Source: Ustilago trichophora (lineage: Eukaryota; Basidiomycota; Ustilaginomycetes; Ustilaginales; Ustilaginaceae). From it: 64,000 nt of DNA. Shown here in pieces: positions 8,888-20,600 of the stretch (positions within the stretch are counted from its first letter, which is position 1; every line of letters begins with the position of its first letter). The position numbers and the translations under genes were made by a program. The DNA lies in NCBI GenBank assembly GCA_900323505.1, contig OOIN01000001.1, forward strand, positions 186,001 to 250,000. Direction: 5' to 3'. The notes below the pieces were generated by a model. The model searched no databases and had not been told where the DNA came from. It was given only the letters and a program-made list of their open reading frames with translations.

Positions 8888-11800
8888 CAACGGCTGTCCA
8901 GGCGAGCAGCGAACAGGGTCTGTGAGGAAGGCAAGCGAAGTCAAAACTTGGCTCGGTTACCCACGTCTTGAGAAAAAACCACAGAACCGACATCCGAGGG
9001 TTGGCAAGGAAAGCGGCTTTCTGTGCCGCCGCTGCCGTCGGCGCAGTAAGCAGCCCAGAGGAGGAGTGCATCGATGGTGGATGGAGCAGGCGTACAGTGC
9101 AGCAGATCGACCGAGTAACCTTTTTCTCGGTTAGTTGTGGAGGTGTCAACGCTGTCTTTTGCATGATTTACGGCGAATACGACGACGACACCAACCAACC
9201 AAGCAGAGCAGGAAAGCAGATTTGCGCTGCAGCTTGAAATCACGGCATACTTGGACAAGAGAGGACAAAAAACAGGACCAAACCACTATTGCTGGTACAA
9301 GGTAGCTCCAGCAAAGGTGGAGAAGCACAGTATCGTGCAGGAGGAAGGCAGACAGATACAGTAAACTGCGAGCGGTGGCGGATCGCTGGCCTTGAACTTT
9401 GCTAGCGTTCGGACGAGCTCAAGCCGTTGCATTCGATTGCGTGGCTTCTTGTCAAGAGAGAGCCACTTTTCTGGACGTGTCGGAGTTGAATTTTTATCGA
9501 GCTAAAAACGTCTTTTGGTCTGCAGCTCTGTTCACGTCACTTTCCGTGCCCCGCTGTGGTGGCGATTGAAAAAAATAACCTTGATGTTATTGTCTCTCTT
9601 GCCTAATCTTGCGCACCTGGGTATGGGGATCTTGATCCGCTTGCTCGCCGTGATTGGTTCCGCTCCTCTTCTCTGCTTGACATCTGATTTGATTGTACAG
9701 AGTAGACGTCAAGATGGCGATAGCAAGTGCCAATGCGAGATGAACGGCACACTGCCTTCCGTCGCTTCAACTCATGAACCTACCCTCGATTTGGAATAAC
9801 TGCCGCCGCCTTACTCGTAGAACCATGACGGAAGACGATGCTTCTCCCTTTCACCCACAAGACTTGCCCTTTTTTTTTTTTAGATACAAGGTCCTGGATC
9901 ATGGTCCAGTTTTGTTTCCCATGGCAATTTAGACGCTAATGTACCATTTGGCCCCGCTGTAGACAACGTTGGATTCGGAGCTGCACCTGCCGAACATCAA
10001 CATCGTATCTACCAACCCTTGCTCATCAGCACCGATGTTGACGCAAGATCATACCGTGCCATGGAAACTGTTGTGATCCGATCCGCTTTTGATGCTATAC
10101 ACTATGCACGGTCATGTCCACCTCTCATCGTCCGCCGGCTGCGGTGCGGTCATAGACCCGCTCTCGGCGGGTTGCTTTCCTACTGTGCTATGCTGCTGGA
10201 GGGTCGGGATCAACTTTGAAAGCACACGATTCGTGTTGTGACGCTTACTATACTCTGATGACACCTCTTTGAATGAATGGTCAGGGTCTCGCTTGCGCGA
10301 AGACTTGTTCGAAACATGGCGTGCTGGGAGAAACACTGTGTCGTTTTGTGGATCTGGCTTTGCTTCTGTGCCGATTGTATTGTTGAATCAACGCGCGTCA
10401 CCCCTCTGTAGAGCCGGCTTCTGTAATGCAGAGTCAGAGCTTCTCCTCACCCTAAGGTTTCACTATGGCAGAGACAATCAAAAGTAGATCGGTACACCAG
10501 GGCCTCTGAGTGCAATGTGGGGAAAGCACGAATCCAAGGAAAGCCGAAGGTCTCCTCTCTCTTGGACTTGTTTCTGCGTGACTCCCATCCTAGTCGCAGT
10601 CGTTGTCGCCGATGTCTCAAGCGCCGTCAAAGCCTAATCGTCGTCTCTCGGATCATCTCAACTCGAAGGCTTTCAGCAACTCATGCTAATCAGCCAGTTA
10701 TGCGCTCCGTTGTGATGAACTCAAAGCGTTGGTGGCGCATCGGAGCGTGCTAGGACACCTCTGTTCAACTCACAATGAACTCATGTAAGAAGGCATCATG
10801 GTCACTCGTAGCAGGGCAGAAGTCGCTCAGAACTAGTATAGTCGACAGTGCATGGGCAGCGGGCATGACCGCGGTCTCTCTGCTAGGGTTGGCGATCTTC
10901 CAATCAAGTGCGGCGATTTGAGCGTTGATTTCATGCTAGAAATGCCGGAGAGACTCTGCCTCTTTCTGCCTCCCTTCCTCCGCTCAACAGAGTCTCACTA
11001 TCCCGTCTTTGACTGTATCACCTCTCTGGAACAGAGTCACAACAACAAAACAATGCATGCGAATGAAACACTGTTACACCAAACCACCCATCGCCATTAA
11101 AGCGAGTGTGATGACCAGCGATTGGATAGCAACAAACCCTCGCAAGGCAATAAAAAAAAGGAAAGAAAGATGCATAGATTCCTGCCAATCCCCCATCGCC
11201 GGGATTATGCCGAAGGCAATACTCAGACGGCGGCTGGTTTCCCATCTTCCCCCAAGTTTGCAAGCGACCGCGGTCGAGCATCCTTCCGCCGGACACACAG
11301 ACACGCATCCTTTACACGGATGCTTCTTCTCCAACATGATTGGTGCTCTCTTTTCTTTCGAAAGCCGAGCATCCGTATCTGCCTGCTCAGAGTTGCATCG
11401 ACTTATCTTGCCCGACATGACCAAGAAAGGCAGGTTTGACCGAGCCAAAAGGCGTAACAAAGTGGACAGCCGAGGGAAAGAGATCAAAAGAGGCGATAGA
11501 AAAGTGCGCTAAAAATGCGGAGTATTGTTAAGCGAGGTCAGCAGCAGCAGTTACACTCTCGAAGGCCTTTAGTTACCGTGAAGCACTTTGCGATCGTTTA
11601 GTCTACTTTTCTTGCACCTCGGCAGCCCACACACCTCTTTGTTTTTTTTTGCTACACAGAAGCATCGGAGCTGGCCGACCTTACAATCTAGGCTGAAGCT
11701 ATCTGGCTTTTTAGAGGGCGACTCTATGCGTTGAGGTGAAGCTCGATCCACATTCACAGCACAGCCTCTGGACCATGACAATCATAGATGCCGAATGAAA

Positions 11801-12625
11801 AAGGGCTATCATCGGATGCACCGTTGAGAACAGCGTCATTGCACTTAGATTACGATTCGTTCTGCAGTACAGTTATCGTCTTCCGTACTCCGATCTCTTT
11901 CGTCGCTTAGCAGCGTCTCTTGTTCGGATGGCAATGCGACCGGGCTAGGCGAGGGCAGCGCGACAAAGGTAAGAAGAGAGAGAGAGATTCCGCGGCGAAT
12001 CAACGTATCCTGGCTTCAAAGATTTCTTTGCCGCGGCGGCGGGGAACAAGCTCTCGCCTGCACTTCGACCGTGGGACCCTAGAACGGCCTTCCGACGGCC
12101 CGTCCTGATAGTATATGCCCTTCGCCCTCAACCAACCACTCAGCCCCTCGTTATCCCGAACACCATGGCAAGATAGCCGGATGCAGTCGAACAAGAGTCG
12201 GCCGGAGACACTTTTCCGCCGAGCTCACCTTGACTATACTGTACACCACCCAAGTATCGGCGTGCAGTCTTCCGTTGGTCAGTCCCTTGAGCTACTGTAT
12301 CGCACCTATCGCACTGTAACCGACGACGCACAGAGCTGATCATCGCATAAGGGGTGTGGGTTGGTCGACCTTTCGGTCCTGCGTTGACGTTTAGCCTGTT
12401 CGTGTTTCACTTCCAACAAACTCATGCTCCACACTGATCTTCAATCACACCTTGCAGCTTAACAATGAGTGCGTGAGTGCATTGCCGATTTCTTCCTTTC
12501 TGCAAGGAGTTCCCGGGGGCTGCACAGAAGCTCGGACTTGCCCAACTTTTCTTCTCAATCACAGTGTTGATGTTGTTGTTCGATTGAGAGTTTAGTTTAC
12601 ACTGCAACCATCAACGCCTCCATTT

Positions 12626-13444
12626 TTAGAGGTTGGACTTGACAACAGCAATGCACTCGATCTCGACACCGACGTCCTTGGGAAGACGGGCGACCTCGAC
12701 GGCTGATCGGGCGGGCTTGTAGGGGGCGAATCGCTGCAGAACCAAACACAGAACAAGAAGAAGAGATACAAGACAGAGTCAGCCTGTGTTCACCACTCGT
12801 AACAGCTGGAAGCAACATAATTGCTGCGATTCTTACCTTTTCGTAGATGGCCTGTTTTCGTGTGGGATCAAGAGCACGTCGTCGCAAAAAAGGAGCACAT
12901 CGGTCAGTACAGATTCAGTTTTCAGTCAAGCTGCGGTTTGCGCTTCGTTTGCACTCACGTTGATCTTTTCAAAGTTGTTCATGTCCTTCATGAAGATGGT
13001 GCACTTGAGGACGTGCTATCGTCAATCATAAACAGCCAGCAAGTAAAACCAATCAATTCGGTCAGCCCAAGTCCTTCTCTCTACGCTCACACTTGGCAAT
13101 CAACAAGGAACACTTACCGATGGCTCGGAGCCAGCAGCCTTAACAACAGCGAAAAGGTTGTTGATAGCCTGCTCGGTCTGCTCCTCAATACCGCCCTCGA
13201 CGAGCTTCATCTCGGGCGTGAAAGGGATGCATCCCGAGACGTAAGCCACGCCGTTGTGCACGACGGCTTGCGAGTAAGGCGCGACGGCACCGGGGGCCTC
13301 GGTGGTGTGGATGACCTTGTAAGGAGTCGACGACATTTTTGCTGTGCTGGACAGTTGACGTACGGCAGTAGCGCAAGGAAGAGCTCTTGGTGTTAGCGAC
13401 AGCGCAGCGATAGGCAGCCGAGTTGCTCGAAGCCCGCGAAACAT
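12626..13444 (-). CDS. RidA/YjgF/UK114 family reactive enamine/imine deaminase, four exons, probably mitochondrial
   Basis: Hydrolyses reactive 2-aminoacrylate-type enamines/imines made by PLP enzymes; the yeast mitochondrial counterpart is Mmf1. Exons on the minus strand: 13444-13118, 13015-12959, 12851-12837 and 12733-12626, all phase 0, with donors GTAAGT, GTGAGT and GTAAGA. The joined protein is 168 residues. Residues 1-36 are Arg/Ala/Ser-rich without acids (a mitochondrial presequence). Met37 (MSSTPYKV) starts the RidA core and could give a cytosolic form by leaky initiation. Core motifs: [55 protein letters not shown], and [14 protein letters not shown] with the substrate carboxylate-binding Arg142. 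The third exon codes only AIYEK. The longer frame begins at TTG (13450), so I place the start at the ATG at 13444. Confidence 0.92.
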
Positions 13445-15511
13445 GACCAACTACAGCCTGATGTTGAGCGCAGACGTGTTTGCCCGAGCGTAGCGATTTC
13501 GAGAATGTCAATGATAGCAGCCGTAGCCGTGTTCAAGTGGAGACTCACAGATGTGCGATGAAAAGGTTTGGCGTGATAGTAAGTGTGAACAGTGGACTCC
13601 CACAGACCGCAGAGAGTGTCTTGATCTTTCCCCCACAGGCTGACTCGAGAAGAAATGAGAAGAAAGTGCGGCTTTCGCGGAGTCTCTCTTCGCGCGCACG
13701 GATCAAAACAAATCGTGCACGGATCCACGATCGGCAATTCCCCGATATCTAGTAAGTTCTGGCAACCTTGTTTGCCTTTTCAACTCCGCCGATTCCATGT
13801 TCTCTGTCAAGCCTCGAATCGTAGAATACCAGCCGAGAATCTGGGTCTGAGGCTGCTTTCACCAAACGGAGCAACGTATCATTCGTGCCGGCTATCTCGT
13901 GACGACAATTCAAGGAGCAAAAGAAGTGGAAGAAGATAAGAAAGAATCGGCTTTCTTGCCGATTGAAAGGAGCGAATCAGGTCTCGTGATGCCATCATCT
14001 TATCATCACACCATATCTGGTTCTACGAAAGCTTCGGAACGCAGAGATGCGGATAAGAGCGCGAAGAAGGCGAATGTATCTCGAAAGCAGATTAGGCGTT
14101 GACGGTCCAATCGGCTTTGGAGGTGACTGGTATGGATGCTCATGTGACGATTCAGGGTGGAAGAGATGGATGCCGGCGGAAGTGCAGAGAAGCGAGCCAT
14201 AGACAAGGTTGCCATTGTAGAGATATTACAATGTTGCGCCCTCGTGTCGCAATGTAGTAGCGAGCAAGATACCGCCGCTGCCGCTTTTGCAGCGGAAACG
14301 GAGCGGCGGTCCAAGGAAAAGGACCTGGACGACGCGGCGATGCTTTCAGATAGCGTTAAACGTCCATGTCACAATAGTAAGCAGCACTTTCTTCTTAAGT
14401 CAATGTTCGCTCACTGTGGCGCGTGATCTTCCTTCTTTGAGACCTTTCATGCCAGCTTTCTTTTCTGAAAAGGAAGCCACCTCGACGTGCAGCCACGAAC
14501 CTTGAGCATACCTTTATCCTCCCAGCCACCAACCACCATCCACCTTTTTGAGCCAGTAGTGAGCAAGCATCAACTTCCTAGGTACCTACCGCGATTCATG
14601 CCGAAAGCAACTCCACATCATCACACTTGCATCTCTTCTTCGCTAAGGGCGAAAGGACGGAAGTCGATCTTCCGCAGCAGGCAACGCAACGTTAGCGCCA
14701 AACCGGATTTTTTTTAATGCATACATGGGTCACTCACAGATTTACCTCGCTTCGGTTGCGATAGCGATTCTTGGGTTTGGACTCACTGATGACTCTCCTT
14801 TTTGTTTCGAGGTGGGGGCTGTTTCGGACCTGCTTTAGCGGTATGGTGGAGTAAAGACATGTGGCGATCATAATCGCACACCACTGCTCGATCATGGCGA
14901 CATCTTCAGCGAATCACGGTCGACTCGGATACGAAGGCGGAGGCCTAGTGTCGGCAATCAGTGGGATTGTGCTTCGGATGTTGCACTTCCGCTCATTGCT
15001 ATATCAGAGTGAGTGAAGGAGCTTAACATTGGCCGCTGATGGTAAGTCCACGCTGAGAAGCGCCTAGCTTTGATAGGGTGGGGAGGTTGGGTGCTATTGC
15101 TGGCCGCACGATAACATGAACCCTTCTACAGCCCTCTGACACCACGTCCACTTTGACAGCTGTGGCGACGGGGCCAACCGAAATGCTGCGCTTATTTCCG
15201 TGCTTTGGAAGGGTCCAGCAAGAGCGCCACATGATGGAAGCGTAGCCCTCCAGGCCTAAAGGTGTCAGCATCATCGTTGATTCCTGGCAAGCCAAGAGGA
15301 TCGGGAATCGGACGAGAAGTTTTGAGAGAGTGTTGGTGTGGAGAAGGACCTCAACCAAAAAAATATCAAGGGTCCAACCACAGGCAGAGCAGCAGCTGCC
15401 CGCGTCCAACTTTGTTTCGTGTTGGACCCTGGACGCGTTCCCGGTTTTTCATCCTTTTGACGACGGACGACATCCTTTCCGGCATATGGACAGCATCACA
15501 CAGGCTTCACC
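13445..15511. other. 2.1-kb intergenic region between divergent genes, no gene recognised
   Basis: Contains the promoters of the RidA gene (minus) and the SET-domain gene (plus). Short frames on both strands have no conserved motifs; a 128-codon minus frame at 15023-15409 looks non-coding in composition. A longer plus frame entering from 15262 is a shadow of the SET gene. Confidence 0.5.
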
Positions 15512-17548
15512 ATGTCGGACGCAAGCACGTCCTCTGTCCCTCCACGGGCGTCGAAGAGGCAACGACTGCAGCGAAAGACTCAATCCCACAGCACCTCGGC
15601 ATCCGAAGCAAGCAGTACACCTGCCACATCGTGTTCCCCGGCTCCAACAGTGTCCACCTCAAAGGCATCTCAACCCGCCACACTTACCCGCTTCCTCGAG
15701 TGGTGCGCGTCCCAGGATATCACCATCTCACCCAATCTCGACCTTCGCTACACCGGCGACCACATCTCATGGTCCATCTCATGCCACGCCCGCTCCCCCA
15801 TCGCCCCCGACACCGTCATCGCCACGATCCCCAAAACCGCCGTTCTCTCTCGCAAGACCTCGGCCCTATCCCCTCTCCTCAAAGGCAAATACCTCAGCGA
15901 CTCACACGAAACCGTAGGCCTCGAACTGGCGCTCTGTCTACTGTACGAACGGTGTCTTGGATCCAAATCGGCGTTCGAACCTTTCCTATCCATCCTTCCG
16001 CGCCTACCCGTACCCCTGCCCTTTCTGCGCGATTCCGACGCTCCCGCCTCTTCCTCCTCTCCATGGCGCTGGATCGCCGGCACAGAAGCCTCTCGCATCG
16101 ACACTCGAGCAAGCTTCTCCCACCTCGCCTCTTCCACCTCCTCCACCTGGACTTACGACCACGACTACGGAATGTGCAAGTCCAAAGCCCTCAGCTATTT
16201 TTACGACGTCGCAATCCCCATCCTCTCCCGCAGTCGTCTTTTCGACACGACGCAGAAGCAGCATCTGGACGCTCTGGAGCGTGCCTTTCTGACAGCTTAT
16301 ACCCATGTCAGCTCGAGAGATTTCATCGTCGACACGTTTCACGGCGTCGCGCTGGTACCGGTCGCGGATCTGTTTAACCATGCCGAGACGCACACGGTGC
16401 AGTTTGAGAGTGATCAGGATGTATGTGAGGTGTGCGGGGTGGCGTTGCTGACTGGGCACGAGGAAGGGGAGTGCCGGCAGAGCGATGTGGAGTCGGGGGA
16501 TGTGTCTGAGGAGGAGGACTGCGAGGAGGAAGACGCCAAGTCAGACGAGGATGACGAAAATCTTCATGTCGACCAACACACCTCAGAGGAGGTTGAAACA
16601 TCAGACCCTCCCGAGGACATCAACCAAAACGAAGTCAACGACGAGTCCGAATCCGAATCAAACATGGACGAAGAAGATCCAGAATACAGCGACACGCTCG
16701 ACATGCGCACCTTGCACGCCATCCCATGTGACCAGGAGATATACAACACCTACGGCCCACTCTCCAACGCTTTGCTCTTGACACGGTATGGATTTTGTCT
16801 CGATACAGAGACGGATGTGGAGCGGTTTACAGTTGATCTTCGATTTCCGGATGAGAGATCGAGTTTCTTTGCTGCATTCCTTGGCGGAAAATCTTGTTCT
16901 TCTGTTGGGTTTAAGAAGGTGGACGAGGTTCGAACGGTGTTCGAGCAGGTGCTTTCTCTGGTCGCTGAGCAATTCCCCAATGCCACCTCGGAGAACAGCA
17001 ACACCGAAGAGGAGGCGAAACACCAAGAGCAAGAGATACACAATCGAGCCATCGACAACCTCTTTCGTCTCGAAACGCCGCTTCCATCAACTCCGCATTG
17101 GTCCCTCTCAACCCTCACCCCACTCTTCCACCCCAACGCTTCTACAACCGAACCGATAGACCAAGACCTGATAGACAGAGACGAAATCACACCCCTCTTC
17201 CTCTCTTCTACGGGACGAATCAGTATCCCTCTTTTCACCTTGACCTATCTGATGCATCGCATTCGCTCCGACCGCACACCTTCTACACTAGTCAACATCT
17301 TAGCAACGGATTTTGACCAGAACAACAGTCTGGTACAAGAAAGCTTTGCTACCCTTCACACCTTCTGCAGTCTCCGTCTGCACAACTTACACCTAACCCA
17401 ACATCTCGAAGAAGGTTTGAACCTACTCGAACCAGACCAAATCCAAGTGCAATCCATCGAAAAAGCCTCCATTCATCATGCATACCAAGAACATGCCGCT
17501 TTACAATCCGCCTTGGCTTCCCTAGACCAACTCATCACATCCACCTAA
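15512..17548 (+). CDS. SET-domain protein lysine methyltransferase (SETD6/Rkm-like)
   Basis: Probable AdoMet-dependent protein (non-histone) lysine methyltransferase of the SETD3/SETD6/Rkm class, 678 residues. A low-complexity Ser/Thr/Arg head (1-55) is followed by the split SET domain starting FLEWCASQ (about 61). Class motifs are GLELALCLLYE (about 135-146), VADLFNHAETHTVQF (about 287-302, the NH motif binding AdoMet) and YNTYGPLSNALLLTRYGF (about 411-428, with the catalytic Tyr). Between the last two lies a strongly acidic insertion of about 85 residues (about 306-393, rich in E, D and S) that starts next to a Cys pair (CEVCG). The C-terminal 250 residues would form the helical substrate-binding domain. 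Yeast Rkm enzymes of this class act on ribosomal proteins; that substrate is inference here. The start is the first ATG (catcaccATG context) and no intron is needed. Confidence 0.85.
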   Translation: MSDASTSSVPPRASKRQRLQRKTQSHSTSASEASSTPATSCSPAPTVSTSKASQPATLTRFLEWCASQDITISPNLDLRYTGDHISWSISCHARSPIAPDTVIATIPKTAVLSRKTSALSPLLKGKYLSDSHETVGLELALCLLYERCLGSKSAFEPFLSILPRLPVPLPFLRDSDAPASSSSPWRWIAGTEASRIDTRASFSHLASSTSSTWTYDHDYGMCKSKALSYFYDVAIPILSRSRLFDTTQKQHLDALERAFLTAYTHVSSRDFIVDTFHGVALVPVADLFNHAETHTVQFESDQDVCEVCGVALLTGHEEGECRQSDVESGDVSEEEDCEEEDAKSDEDDENLHVDQHTSEEVETSDPPEDINQNEVNDESESESNMDEEDPEYSDTLDMRTLHAIPCDQEIYNTYGPLSNALLLTRYGFCLDTETDVERFTVDLRFPDERSSFFAAFLGGKSCSSVGFKKVDEVRTVFEQVLSLVAEQFPNATSENSNTEEEAKHQEQEIHNRAIDNLFRLETPLPSTPHWSLSTLTPLFHPNASTTEPIDQDLIDRDEITPLFLSSTGRISIPLFTLTYLMHRIRSDRTPSTLVNILATDFDQNNSLVQESFATLHTFCSLRLHNLHLTQHLEEGLNLLEPDQIQVQSIEKASIHHAYQEHAALQSALASLDQLITST

Positions 17549-17658
17549 CCTCACACCTTGCCCATACATCTCTCCCACGCGCTCGTTTTCAAGAGTAAAA
17601 TTCGTATCATTGTACAACTACACCCATCATCAATTACATTTCCTCGTCATCAACAATG

Positions 17659-20600
17659 CTAAAACGTTTGCCAACCACCCTGATCCATGGCAGCTTCGAT
17701 CTTCCGCGCAACGATATTTGCCACTCCATGGTTCCAGATTTGCTTGCGCAACTCGTCGTATCTCTGCTGATGCAATTTTTGCGGTCTACCCTTCCTTAGG
17801 CCCACATCGATTTCTCCGTGACTGTCCAAATACGGAGAGAGAAAGTGGAAAGTTCCATTGCCCTGATACAGCAGAAGCACGAGGTTGCTTTTGATCTTGA
17901 AGTAGGCTCCGATCGATCCACCGCATGTTTCCATGTGTTGGTTGCATTCGCCCTTTTCTCCGTCATCTTCGCTCTGACAGCAGAAGGATTGGAGACAGAC
18001 AACGTCTCCGCAGAGCAAACAGAGCGCAGGTTCGGGCGGCACGTTGTTGCACTTTTTGCATGGTCGACGTCGAGTGTCTTGCAGAAGCGTGGCTAGATCG
18101 TGAGGTAGCTTGGAGAGTTCGTAGATGTGCGGATGTTCGAGCAGCAACGTTGGATGCGACTCGGCCGCTTGCAAGTAGGACGAAGTGAGAGAATGCAATC
18201 CGGCAGATGATCGGCCGAGCGTACCACTGGCCAGAGAGGCGCTGGAGGATGCACTGCCAGCAGCTGCGGCAGCAGACGAAGGTCGATCGTGCATAGCGAG
18301 ATTCGCCTGACTGCTGAAAAGCGAATTGCCAAGGGGCGCAGGTTGAATCGGCAAGGGACGGAAGAGCGACGCCAAGGGCACATAGGCGTGCTTGATCCAC
18401 CCTTCCACCAGGCTCGCCATCGGCGTCTGCTTCTCCGCACGCACGGGCAAGGCCACCGAAGGCATCGGTATCTGCAGCTGTGCCAGCAACCTTCGATACT
18501 CTCCAGGAGAATCTTCTCCTACATCCATCGCATCTTGCCCTGCGACAGGGCAAGACACCCCAAGCACACGCCGCAGGATCGCAGCCCGACGCAAAAAGGG
18601 TAGCGTGTAGCTACAAATCATCTTGGCCAGCGTGTCATCGTCCAAGTTGTCAAAGCCGAGCGTGATGTTGCCCCTGGCGTAACCAACGAATCCGATAATG
18701 TTGGCAACTGTCCATCGTACGTCTGGGAAGATGAGGCGTGCCTCGTCCACATCTTCTTTGCTGATCTGACCCGCCTTGAGACCGGCTCCTGGTCGAGGCG
18801 CTGAGGCTTGGCCAAAGAGGTTGCCCATGTGACCATACACTTGAGGCCAGATCGATGGCTGTGCAAGACCAAAGACGGTCTGCACCAAGCAGACGTAGTA
18901 CATGAGCGCCGTACACTGCGTCAATGCCTCTGGGGCCACTACAGCAGCCTCGATCAGGATCGTCATGGGATCGCGAAGCAGCAGAGGCGAGCGAACCGCA
19001 TCGTCACCTCCCCAATGAGGCAGCAAGCGCTTCAGCAGGCCGCGGCGGATAATGTCGGGCCCCTTGGATCCTTCGTGGAAGGTCAACGTTGAGATGCGCA
19101 GGCAGTGGATCAAAGACCGCAACAGATCCACCGTCGAATCATTGAGCGCATCGGCAACAGATCGCTGCTCCACGGGCACATTGCAGTCCGTGGAAGGCGA
19201 CGGTGTCATACCCCGCTGCGACGCTTCCAGCATAGCAATGGTGTAGGCAACCAGCTCTTCTGGAATGTACATCTTGCGTCCCTGAGGCGCCAAGATCGTG
19301 TGCTGCTGCAGCTTCTCCCTCGCCGCCTTGGTCGCGTGCGACATGGGCTTGAGAACGTTCATCAAGCGGTCGATCATCTGTGCTGTCGAGCGGTCGATGT
19401 TGGCAATCTCAAGACGCATCTGCAACGAGCTCTGCGTGTGGTCGACAAAGAAGGGCAAGAATGCACCGCTGCCGTGATCTGTCTCTTGGTAGTCGGCCAC
19501 GTTTGTCTTTGAAGAGTGCTTGAGAATGTCGATGTTGATCTTGCGGATCCAGTCCTGCAATGGCGTCGCATCCGCAGCTACCGAGTCAAACGACGTAAAG
19601 ATGGTGCCTGCGGCGCCGGCTGCCGGATCGGCTCCTGAAGCAGCCACATCAGCTACCGGTAGAATGACGTTGCCCAGACTCTTGCAGAGCGGGCAGATGA
19701 ACTCGGAGCGTTGCAGGTCTTCCGGATGGTTGCGAGCGATCTGTTGAGTGTGGCGCTGCTCGACGCTTCTGCAGTACGTCTCGAAGCAGTGTAGATGCAT
19801 GAGATGGCCGCAGGTGGAAGCGTAGAATCCGAATCGGTGGTCTTCCTGTGGGAAGCTGCCGTAGGCGGGTCCCTGCCTTCCTTTGTGGCCATGACTCTGA
19901 GGCAAGCCAGATCGGCCCATGGGTGCTGTGCCTTGAATGCGCTTTCCATCGCTGCTGCTGCGGTCCATGGTCAGTGGTGCCTCAAGAGCTTGCTGCAAAC
20001 TGGGCGCATCCTGCTTGGGGGTCATGCGCATCATCCTGCTGGACTGAATGTGAGCAAGACTGCCAAAGGCCTTGTCTGCACCCAGATTCTCTTGGCAGAG
20101 AATGCAGCTGCCCCAGCTCTTCTTTGGCGCCTTTGTTTCCGCACCGACCGACGAGGTCGCTGCGTCCACCTCACCTTCATCGTCGTCATCATCATCATCG
20201 TCTTCGGCACCGAGCTGGTCCAATAGACTCTTCTGCTGTGCCGAGAACTTTTGCATGATGGCGGCCTGACGCGCTTTTGCGGCTGCCCTTCGAGCCTCCT
20301 CTGCGCTCTTCTGCTTCGAAACGCCGCTTCCGGTCGCTCCTGCGCCACCAGCAGAGACAGCGCCACGTCCTGTGGCCGTGAAATGAGCCTGAACCACGCT
20401 GCGTGCAGTCTCGTTGTGAGAGGCTAGCTTCTCGAGACACCAGGTGATCTTGCTCTTGAAAGGCTTGAACTTCTCGAGGAGCTCGATGCGGCAGAGCATC
20501 TCGACGAGCGTAGACTCGGCCGACGACTCCTTGTTGGTGTCCTCGCCTTCCTTGTCAGCAGCTTCCAGCCTTGAGATGGGAAGCATTGCTGCCTTATCCG

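Larger units (their letters stand above)
8431..12625. other. 4.2-kb gene-poor region
   Basis: Upstream of the protease gene and downstream of the RidA gene. All open frames are under about 170 codons, several begin at non-ATG codons, and none shows a conserved domain or a convincing signal peptide. Contents: (CAG)8 at 8864-8887, a T-tract near 9870 and a GA-rich patch near 11970-11990. It may hold regulatory DNA, a non-coding RNA or a small unrecognised effector-type gene; none can be supported. Confidence 0.5.

Noticed and set aside
11009..11512. 167- and 137-codon frames on opposite strands in the gene-poor region
   Set aside because: They overlap each other, have no signal peptide or domain, and look like random open frames.
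15262..16377. 371-codon plus-strand frame overlapping the SET gene start
   Set aside because: His/Arg/Pro/Ser-rich out-of-frame translation of the SET gene; no conserved motif.
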